Source: Apricaphanius iberus
Lineage: Eukaryota; Chordata; Actinopteri; Cyprinodontiformes; Aphaniidae
Length of the DNA: 64,000 bases
Assembly (NCBI GenBank): GCA_028564705.1
Contig: JAPXFQ010000899.1
Location: 682,001 to 746,000 of the forward strand
Reading direction: 5' to 3'
Both the position numbers and the translations under genes were made by a program. The first letter of the stretch is position 1, and the number at the start of each line of letters is the position of its first letter. The notes under the pieces are model-generated. The model did no database searches, was not told the DNA's origin, and worked only from the letters and a program-made list of their open reading frames with translations. Below, piece by piece: positions 1 to 11,572 of this stretch.

Positions 1-497
1 TCATGTGTTAATTACCTCTTCCTGTACCAGAGTGCAACCCATGCATGCGTATCACTGGCGCCAATTGCTCCACACAGCTGGCCTCACGAGGCCCTCATGG
101 TGGCACGCATCGTGCATCTAATCAGTGCGCTGTAATCAGAGCAGGCACTTCTAACCAGTTTCTAGCAATGCAAGCTCGCTTCTTTCCCTTTTTAGATATG
201 CTGAGAGCTACTTCACACATGCACACGCTGTGACAGCTCAGCAGCAGCTTTTTGCACTCTTGGACAGGATGCTAAAGTGGAATTTGGCTCAGAAGTGTAA
301 TTTAAATCATCTCTGTATCAGAGCAGGACTTGAAAGCTTTATGAAGGTTAAAACATCTGGCTGCCATATTTTCATCCACTTTCCTGTGAGTGTGTGTGTT
401 TGCATGCATACATACAGTGCAGCAGCCATGACCTGTGAAGCACCTGTGATTAATTTGCCGGCGGAGCGTGTTTGACTGTGTTGGTCTTCTCTTGTAG

Positions 498-3400
498 AGG
501 GTATCGATTTCTACTACGGCTCCAAGCAGCATGCACAGAAGATGGTGGACTTCTTGCAGTGCACTGTGCCCTGCAGGTGAGCATTTCTTCAGTATGGGCA
601 AAAAAAAAGAAGCTTTCAAAGTGATACTACACCAAGAAATAATGTTGCAGACTGATTTATAAGACAATGAAAATGTAAAATTGGTGAAAAAAATATTCAT
701 ATCGGCAATATTTTATGCTTATGATTGAACATGATTTAAATCAGAGTCTTTCTGCAGTTATATTAATTTCATGCTTACCAGTCCAACTTTCTGTTGCATA
801 TAATGCAAATTGTTTCACTGTTTATTGAAGGTCCAAAACATCCCAGCGGCTCATCTCTCATGACATTCATTCAAACACCTACAACTATAAAAGCACCTTC
901 TCTTTAGAAATTGTTCCTGTCTGCAAGGTAAGGAGTATTAATTTAAAATGGCTTGTTTTCTTTTCTTTGGGCCTTATGAATGAATTCAATTGTAGTTGCA
1001 TGTCTTTTTTTTAAAGCCTTACTGTTAGTTTTGAAGAGATCTGCTTTTATTATTTCCAATATCTGGGTTTAGATTTTAAGCAAAATCAAATTGTTATTTA
1101 ATAATTATGGCAGATGGAATTCATTTTCCAGCCTATCATCTGTGTTTAAAGATAAATTATTAATATTGGGGGCAGAAGCATTGTCAACCAGTATGAGCGA
1201 GCTATAAAACAGGGTTTTACTCAGCATTGGTTGATGTGTTGAGTTTAGATACAAAAGCAATATTATGTTTGTATAGATGTGTGTGTATATGATATAAAAT
1301 TATCCTTTTTCCATATTTTACACGTATGTGTGCTTTTATTTTGAAAACACCAGATGTGTTACTTGGTTATGAATGGTGGGAACAAAATAAAGTTGTCGTT
1401 CAGCTTACATGGAGAGTTTCATTAAGAAACAAATGCATTGGTTAGCATCAGAAGCTGTTAGCATCTGGACTTCCTGGAGAAAACACTCTCATGGGCTTTT
1501 TCTAAGATAAAAAGTTAAGCTCTGGCATCTATAAACCAAACTTGCTATTTAAACAGTTTCTTCCATCCTTTGTGTTTCACCTCACGGATGCTGAGAGTAT
1601 CTAACTTTAATTCTTCTTAGTTTCTTGTCAGTGCAATCTAATATTAGCCAGGTAAAATCCAGACCCTAATCTACTAAGGTTAAGATTAAAATCTTGCCCT
1701 ATCCAGTCGGCAAAACAGTAAAACCGTCCTTCTTGCAGAGGAACGTTTCAACCATGGTTTTCTGTTTGTCTTTTAGATGAAAAGCCAAGTCTAACTCTAA
1801 ACTATTAAGATTCAGGGTCTGGCAACGATTAATGAAAAGCGCATAACAAAGCATGCATTTTAAACTCTCACTGCACGCATTTTGATAACGCCATCACCAG
1901 TCACAACAATACATGGTGTGACGTATCCAGAGTGGTAGCGTAGCTACCAGCGGAGCTAACTGGTAAATTAAACTCTTGCCGTATCGTCGTCAAAACAGTA
2001 AAAACGTCCTTCTCGCAAAGGAAAGATTCGAGCGCGGTTTTCTGTTCGTCTTTTACATGAAAAGCCAAGTCTAACTCATTCATTGTAGCGGCCAAAGCCG
2101 TTTGAAACAACTTGTGTTCATCTGTAGCCATCTCTAAATGTTTACTAAATAATTCCTAACGTTGCAGCGCTGTTCTCATCAGTTTAGCTCGCCTCTGGCC
2201 CGCCTATATCAGATACACCGATTTGATTGGTGCCCCCTAACTGCTTATGTAATGCAGTAACAGTATCATTGCTCGATGCCAGAGGGTCTTGCAGAGACAA
2301 TTGACTGAGACAATCACTGGTTGCACTGAAAATAAATCACAATTTAGACTTTCTGACTGGATGATCCAGCTGAAAGGTAACCAAATTGGATCATTAGCCA
2401 TATTCTTGATGCATTTATAAAAATGTTTCTATAAATTATGGCTAAAAGTTGAAACCCAAGCAAAGTTGTTGACTCATTTTGACCCTCATTTTTCTGCCCT
2501 TGTCGATGCCAGGATAATGTGGTGTGTCTCCCAACACGGCTGGCTCAGAGCCTGGGCAACATGGGTCAGATCTGTGTCTGCATCCGTGTCACCAGCACCA
2601 TCCATCTCATTGACCCCCGCACCCTGCAGAGTGAGTATTTACATACTTTCACTACAATGCCTTTAAGTAGCTTGGAAAAGCCCGTATGCAGATGTCACTG
2701 CTTTCTATGCTTCCATTAGGTTAATTTGCGACCTTTGAGTTAAACATAGACATGCCTGTGGATTTAGTAATCATCTGACATTGTAGTTTCTGCCTATTCG
2801 TTCTCCTGACTAAAACTACCCTGAATTGGAGCATGCTTCCCTACTTCTTAGTATCTGATTTACCCCAGCTCTGATCATGCTTTATGAAAGGAAATGAGAT
2901 GTTGCCGTCTCACAATGGGCCTCAAATATCAAATCTTCATATGGCAGAAAATTAAATGGGTGTGCAGTCATTTTCATAGAGCTGTCAAGGATATATTCGT
3001 TTGGATCTACACTCAGATCCCACTCTAGAAGGCTGTTCTACAAAGTAAGATCGAACACAATCGAGGCTCATTTGAAATATCCCCGCTTGAATTAGCTTTG
3101 TATCAGTTCACTCCAGGCTTGTTTGATTCCACGACCAAAACTCATTTAACAATGCTGCTTTTTTAAATGTTTTATTTTTATTTTATTTTTATTTTTTGTG
3201 ATGAGTGTTTTTATTGTTAGTTTGCACTTTTTTGTCAGAGCCAAGCGATTAATACTTTTCTTAAAGGTGATTTTGCTTAGATTTAATCCCTTTTTTGTTT
3301 TGTTTCAGATGTATTATATATTAAAGATGTCTTCCAGTAGCAGAGTTAAAATGTTTTCTTCATAAATTACTTTATTGATCGTTCAGAGGGTGTACACACA

Positions 3401-6400
3401 TTATTTTGACATTTGTTGAAAATGGTCTCACTGCGACAAAGTAATCGTTGTCACAGTGATTTCAGGGGCAATTTATCGACCAGCAAAATTTTTTATTGTA
3501 CAGATCTGGACAGTATGGGGGATTATTTGCTGAATATAACCAGTTAGAGCGAGCCTTAAATGCATCAAGATCATAACGACCAGCAGTGTAGGGAGATTTT
3601 AACAGTTCGTGCTGTTAATGTATTGTGAATGGGAACAGGAGGCCAGAGTTCTCAGGATTGCAGAGATTATTTTTATGCAATGATCAGTTGCTTGGTCTGG
3701 TGGTGGTGGGGAGGGGTTGGTTATGCTCTGCTCTGTCAAACATGGGCGGTGTGAAGCAATTTAGACTGCCAAATATAACGCTGGATAGTTAGATTAATTT
3801 AGGTACTCAGCATCGTTTTGAGCAGATATGGTTCAGAATACACAAACACTAACTGGTGTTTTTTGTAAATGAATTAAAAAGCACAAAGTATTTTGCTTTT
3901 GACATTTACAATTAATGAATAATAAGGACTCTGTATCATTAGAGATCTCCAATTAAATCTGAGTCATCTTTCATTTGTTTTGACAGTTCTAAATATTCTG
4001 ACTCCTTGGCTGATTAGTTATGCAACAATTTCCCACGGATTCAAATCAGAAATTTTTCACTTATTTGGCTCCAATCTATAAATGTCTGTTATGATACCAG
4101 AAAACCTCTTCTTTTTTTTCCATTTCTGGGTATTATTCTATAGAAAGTGAAAACTTCAGCCTTTTCCTACTGGTGTAACAAGCACTTTTATTATTACTGT
4201 CTGGTACCATTTTCTTGACTTGTTCCAAACATTTATGTTACAAGGAAACATTGGCTTAGGACTTTCCCCACAAAGGTGTCTTAGTATTATAAAACCAAGT
4301 ACATAAATACATTTGTTTATGTATTTACAGACTAGAAAGGTGAGCAGTTTTAGGCTTTGATGCAACCAATGAGAAGCAAAAACAATTTTATAAATGTTAT
4401 CAGGGTATTTAACACTTTTTTTCCTTCTATGGGTAATACTTTCTACATTTAGGTCTTTAGTCCAACGATTTTATCAGATTTTTATACTTTAAAAGGGGTT
4501 CAAATATTTAAATTAGCATCGGCCTTGTTTTTGCATCTTAAATGTTATTTGATTATCAAATACAAAATGTTTTTTGCTTACAACATAATGTCGCTATAAT
4601 TTTATTGAATTCGCTAGGACTATGAGTCTTAAAATGATACATTTTCCGCTGACACACAGAGCTGAGATACACAGAGCTCTAGGCTCTGTAAGAATAGTTG
4701 CCATAGGTTACGGTATCTATTTGTGACTCGCTCAATTTCCTGACCTCTTGTTCATCTGACTCATCTGCCTCCATTCACGGCACCATTAGAGAGAGACACA
4801 GGAAGTCCTGCTACAAACCGCTGTTATCACTCTGCACTCTGACATGTTTAAACCATTTGATTCAAGGTTTTTCTGACGAATTTTAGCGGCGTGAGGATCT
4901 GACTCGATGCTGGTTGCAGCCATTTGTTTTGTCAGCACACTTCTGACATTCTACCGCAGCACACATGTTTTTAATTGCGCTTCAAAGAGCGTCGGCTTTC
5001 TTCAGAACGTTTCTGAGCCGACTGCATTGCTGAAGCAGCCTTGGGCCTGTTGAGCAGATTCAGAGTCAGTCAGTAATTAAATTGTTTGTGTTTTTCTGCT
5101 TGATCATCTTATTTGTTGTATAGAAGTGAGGAATAAACAGATTTCACAGACATTTCACATACAAATCAGACTCTGTTTACAAGCTCGGGAGTTACAGAAA
5201 AAAACGTATCCCAGATTTTATTTTATTTTTTTCTTGGTGCAATGCGTAAATGTCTTAAATCTCAGAGTTTTTAATCCATAATGTTCTCCTTTCGTACCAG
5301 TTGCGGAGGTGGATGGGAACACATACTGGCGTAACCCCTTCAACAGTCTCTGTAGCCCCCGGCAGCTTGAGGAGTTCATCGTTATGGACATCGACGTCAT
5401 CAGAGACCAGAAGCTGGGCGCTGGAGCTGGCATGAGGTCCAACAAGGTGAGTGTGTGTTGGTGTAGAACAGATTGCAATGCAGGGGAACATTGCTCTTCT
5501 CTTGGAGGTAAAAATCAATAGCAGACCATTACATTATCGCTGAACCTGTATGCGGGGCTCGAGCCAAGATGACAAAACCACTCAGAAGTGTTAAATTTTT
5601 TTTTTTGAGGTTTATTCCAACCTTTCCTCTCTCTAAATACTATACTCTTATTTTTTGTTTTTGAAAAGAGCCGAGAGTAATGTTGTTTTACCAGCGTCCC
5701 TGTTTGTGTTTGAGTGTTTCCACTGATGTAGATCCTCAATGCTTAACTGGATCTACAAAGAGCATGTTTGGTTAGCAGTAGCCTTGAGATGAATTTTAAA
5801 GCCACATTACCAAAAACTGTTAAATTTAAATAAAAGTTAAATTTTCCCTTTTTTTAAACATTTCTGTAGGATTGCTGTTGCCACCTGTGTCGTCTCTCCT
5901 ATACCAGACATTGGGACCATTACATGAACACACATGGATTACTAAACCTACCGCAGATAACCGTCCATCCGCCGCCATCCCAATGTCTGGTACAGGAGAG
6001 ACGACACGGGTGGCCCCAACAACATACGCTGTTCAGGGGCTGAAATTACGTCAACATAAACTCTTTTACCTGATGCCAATCATGTCCGCAGTAGCCAAAT
6101 GGCTCTAAGACCCGCCCCAACGTAAAATTAAAAATTAGTCTGAATTGAAACTGCAAACTGAGGACTGAAAGCAAAGGGGAAGAGAAACGTAAAAACTGGC
6201 CAAAAAAGATTGAAAATACAAAACAGGAGTTGTTTCAAACAACCTTTTTTTCCCATTGGTTACAGTTTTAGGTTTGTAGATTTTTTTAATTCAAGTCTTC
6301 AATTTTTATTCAAGTTTACAACATATTTTTGTTTTTTCAAATTTACAGGGTTTTTTTCACGTTTATAATTGATTTTTCAAATTTACAATGTCTATTTTTC

Positions 6401-9400
6401 AAGTTCAAAACTGTTTTCAAATTTGCAATTTTTTTTCAAATTTACAAAGTCTATTTTTCACGTTTACAATCTGTTTTTTTTATTCACTTTATGCTGATCC
6501 TGATCTGACCCCATAAGAGCTCTTCAAATACTTTTCTGCACCATTATACAAATAAACTGTTAAAAAAAATCATACAGTGTGATTTCCTGGATATTTTTGT
6601 TTTACATTCTGTCTGTGTCCCTATAATGAAAATTACAGACCTCATCTTTTTAAGTGAGACAACTTACACAATTGGTGGCCACCAAATGTGTTGTTCTTTG
6701 CCCACTGTAACTATAATTAATGGAAATTTGCAAAGATCTTCATTAGAAGAAAATTTACTGAAGAAATTTTTTCGGATATTCTGGATCTTGTGGCAGCAAT
6801 GTTAGGCTTTAATGGAATATCCTCTAAATATGTTATGTTACAGCACACCCTGGCTGATGTGTGGGTCCAGAAAACCTCAGAGATGGATACGAGTCAGCAA
6901 TATCACTGCCGTACATTCCTGGGCCATCTGCTTAACATCGGAGACCTGGTGATGGGGTGAGTCAGTGAGTAGGATCGACGTCAAGTTCATATGCAGGTCA
7001 CAAGATGCTTGGCTAATTCTGATGTGTGTTTGGGCCCAATTATAATTCTGAAACACCTATTATCTTCCCCTTTAACTGTTCCTCTGCCTCAGATGTAGAT
7101 GCCGCCATTATTGGCAACATTATTATCTTAAAAATGTGTTAGATTCACAATGAAAGGACGGAAACGGGACCATGCAACCTCAGCAGAACAGAACACTGTA
7201 ACATTTGTTTCCTCCACAGGTATGACTTTGCCAATTCCAACATAAATGATGAGAATCTGAACAAGATTAACCCACACCACCTTCCAGATGTGGTAGGTTT
7301 TATCTAAGCATGCCTAAAAACCAAGAATCCAAACTGTCATTTAGAGGTGGTTGTTTGTCTTTGCAAACACTGCCCCTAAGTGGCAGCAAAAAACAACTGC
7401 AAATGCATTTCTAAACCATATTTTAACTGATCATTTTCTTAGCATGTTCTTGTGGGTAATTTATGCCTGTTGCCTTTGGACTGTAAAAGGTGCTGATCAA
7501 GAAGAGCTATGACCGCAGCAGGAGAGCGAAGCGCAGGAACTGGAAACTGCAGGAGATGGCCAAAGACCGGGAAGGCATGGACACAGATGATGAGAGGTGG
7601 GATCACAGCTGATGCTTAATTCATGCGTTTTAATTTATTCAGAATAATGGCATTAAAGGTTTGTGTCCAGCAGTTTTCTAATATGCTTTTTTTTTATCGA
7701 TTAATTTATTTGAGATTTCCATTGGGATTGTTTGTTGCCTTTATTTGAAGACCTTTTGTTTATAAGGGACAACAACGCTTTGTGAGACAGGATGCTTTAG
7801 GTGGCAGAGGGACTTGGGTTGAACTTTTCTTGGAACTAAAGCATCCAGTATTTTATTTAGGTTTTTCAATAAATTTAAATGAGTATTTCTTCAAATACAA
7901 AAAAAAAATGCCATATTAGTTTATTTTTTCAGTAGACGTTCACATTCACAGCATACCTCATATAAACACTTCAGCTCGCTAAAAAGTTGATTTGGTTTTG
8001 GTGAATGTTCTGTTGATGCTTTTCTTGTGTTGACAAGTTGATTTACACAGATTTTTTTTTCTCCTTCAGACAATACCAGGACTTCCTGGAGGACCTGGAG
8101 GAAGATGAGGCATTGAGGAAGAATGTTAACATCTACAGAGGTGAGCAAATTGGGCAATGTTTCTTCTGAAACTATAGCACCAATTCCCCCAGAAATTTCA
8201 ACTCACGACACTTTAAAAGTCAAGCGGACCTAATTTTTAAAATTTGATTATATCGGACGAATTTGGTTCAGATTGAGTTAAAGTCTATTCACTTGACAGC
8301 TGTGCCACTCAGATCAAACAATATACACTTCAATTCAGTCTAAGTTATAATAAAAGATTGTTGAAAATATCGACATGCCAATATATATTGCGATATTTTA
8401 TGACCCGATATTGTATCGATATTCGAAAGCAAAGTATTGGGTTTTTTTAACAACACAGATTGTTGTTAGCACCAATTCAAATAGACTGGTTATGTTTCAG
8501 TTTTATTGTATAGAATAAAGTAAAGTCACATTAAATATAAAGTTCAGAAATTAAGTATTAAGGTCTTCTAAATTCCGAAAATATTTTAAATTCATTTCCA
8601 CTTCGTCTTTCTCAAAAATCGCTATTTTCGAATATCAAGCAGACATGGTAGGTAGGATGAATGAGTCTAAATATTTATGAAGATTTATCTAATATCTCCA
8701 AAAATCTACAGTTTGGAACAGAGCAGAAATATATTTTATTTTCTCACAGTGGTTGATCAAAATGACCAATTTATCCTAAATGGTTCTGATTAAGATGTAA
8801 CCCAGTATGTAGTAATATTACTAAACCATGTGGACTAAATCAACTTAGTGATGCGTCAGACTTACCTTTCACTGGCTGAACATGCATGTTGCTCTGTACG
8901 GATTGACACAACTTCATTATCCGTCGACGCATGGGCTCTCCAGCACCAACGCAAAAGCGCACGGAGTAAATGCCCATTTTTTAACTATCCGTAAACGGAG
9001 AGTGTATGCCTGTGATTGGTCAATTCAGTAACAGCCAGAGATTGTTTTACCAGAATCGTGCTCTATAGTCGCTGTAATCAGTAGTTAATGCAGCGTTTGG
9101 CCACCATATGCTTTATATTGAAAGGATAATTAATCTAATCTGTTCTTTTGGCGATTTTGAACACAAGGTGTAGGAAAACAACAAAAAAACAGCTGCTGTG
9201 TTTGTTTCCATGTGTTTTTTGTAGTATTCTATAAGCTTCACTTTTAGTAAAAAAGCTTTACATCTCAATCAAAACTTACTTTGTCATCCATTGATCCTTG
9301 AGGAAGAAATGTGTTCACAAGCCTGGAAAAAAAACCTGAAACGACGCTGTGATAGTAAGCATAGACACCATGAAAAGTTAGCACCTCCCGCTGTCCTGGT

Positions 9401-11518
9401 CGAGCAACGCTGAAAAAAACAATGAAGAGTGGAGAGAAAAAAATGGAGAACCATAAACGAAAAGCGTCTCCGTCAATACGTCTGTGTCTGAGTGCAAATT
9501 TACGGTCAGAGAAGCATAAACTAAGCTTCACTCTTCATAGAGACGAATCTCTCCCTACTCTGTCCCCTCACCACTTTGCAGTTCTATCGGTTCCTTCTTT
9601 TCAGAGGTGGAAAGAGTACTGAAAAATTCTTCTCCAGTTAAAGTACTACTGCTGTGATGACATTTTATTGAAGTACAAGTAAAATTACCAGTCTAAAAAT
9701 TGACTCAAGTTAAAGTGAGAAGTAGCTTATTTAAAATTTATTCAGAGTAAAAGTTACTTAGTTACTTTGTTTATTACAGTAGTCAGTCCTGAAAAGTGCA
9801 AAAAGACAATAGGACATAAATCTGTTATTTTTTCCCAAAACATTTTTTTTCAAAGTGTAATTGCAGGTTAACTAGAAATTTATAAATCGAAATGGGTAAC
9901 ACTAACGGTCACAAGTGCTGTGACTTTCCTCAAATGACGCAAAGAAGACAAAAATTGTCGGGTACCATGAAAATGTAAGACATTTAAGACAAAATCTTTT
10001 TTTTTTCATGAGACTGGGTTTAACCTGTCAAATATTAGAACATGTGAAATAAAGTTAAGACTTGTCAAATAAATATAATAGCTACTAAAAAATTTTTTTT
10101 CTCAAAATAGCCCTGCCCTAATGTAATTCTAGATGACTTTCTTCTTTTGTGTCCATCCTTAGTGTTGCTGTCTGAACCCGAAGTTAGTAGAGTTTGTTCT
10201 TGCTCATTTGCAGTAATGGTTTTTTTTGTATTGAAAAGATAACTTCTGACATCCTAATAGGTCTATAGGATGTCTTATTTTTACTTCTACATATTCTAAA
10301 TCCCTCTAAAAATCCCAACAAATTGCCCAGCATTAGTAGCCTAATATGTCTTGTATATGCCTGACAAAAAAAAAACAGTAAAACTGGACTAATTTATTTA
10401 TGAATCGCCACCACCAACCCTGTGCGCGATTCATGCCCCTGACATTAATGTCAAAAGTGGACAAGACGGTGAAAAAGATGACATTAACTCGCGTCATTCA
10501 CTGACGCTTTTGATCAAACTAAGTATAACCTTTTATTAAACTTTAACTTTTCTGTGATAGTAGTTTTATTCAACTTAGCTCTACATGTTTGCGCAGGACT
10601 GATGTATAGTTTCTAAAAGCTGTCACCTCGGTCTCTGGCCAAACTCAATAATGCTGTTGCACCTTCTTGAACTGAAACCGAAGTGATCACTTGCATCTTG
10701 CCAGGGATTACATTGTTTTCTTTGAGTTTATTTTATTCCATGGGGTCTCTTTGTTCACTGGATCCATCATACCAATGTCAGCTGCTTCCATCTTTATTCC
10801 TACTAGCGGCTGTTCTATCTTGCATTGCAGTATTTCCAGGCACAATATTTTTAATCATATTAATTTTTATTCACTGTAATGAATATAATAAAAATGTAGC
10901 CAAGTAAAACATTTAAAAAAAAATTATACTTAAGTAAAAGTAAAATTATAGACTTAAACTGGTGAGGAAGGCAGGTACTGTTGTTGGCACAGAGCTGGAC
11001 AGCCTTACATCTATGGCAGATAAACGGACTCTGAACAGGCTACTGTCCATCATAGACAGTCCACACCATCCACTGCACAACGCCATCTCCAGGCAGAGGA
11101 GCAGCTTCAGTGACAGACTGCTGTCATTGTCCTGCTCCACTGACAGACTGAAGAAATCGTTCCTCCCCCACGCCATGCGGCTCTTCAACAACTCTAGGGG
11201 GAGGGCGATAAAATCAACCATAGAACACTGGACTTAATGCTAATCACACCATGCACCTTCAGTCACACATGCACTTTATCATACACATACATCTACAAGT
11301 TGGACTCTAAGTATGTACAAACTGACCATTACTCAACTGTTTTTGCATACTGACATCTGCACAACTGCACTGAACTGGACTGGCAGACATTATACTTTTT
11401 TATACCATTATATTTTACCTTAGTTCTTCTTTTAAATTTTTATATTGTATTTTCCCTGCATGCCCCTGTGTTCCCGTAAGCTGCTAGAACTGTGAATTTC
11501 TCTTGGAGATGAATAAAG

Positions 11519-11572
<54 letters not shown>

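Larger units (their letters stand above)
928..2512 (+). other. nmd3 intron with no gene of its own; contains helicase-like fragments
   Basis: This 1.6-kb intron is AT-rich up to about 1.6 kb, where I see no feature. The stretch 1659-2135 holds two related RecQ-like fragments on the minus strand, listed separately. After 2160 I see nothing beyond ordinary intron sequence up to the acceptor before 2513. Confidence 0.7.

Noticed and set aside
302..700. 132-codon minus-strand frame overlapping the first visible nmd3 exon
   Set aside because: It runs antisense across an exon and two introns with no motif; it is a chance frame.
11520..11571. Regular short repeat that could suggest an array
   Set aside because: Pure tetranucleotide repeats without spacers are a microsatellite LINE tail; nothing in the window resembles a CRISPR array.
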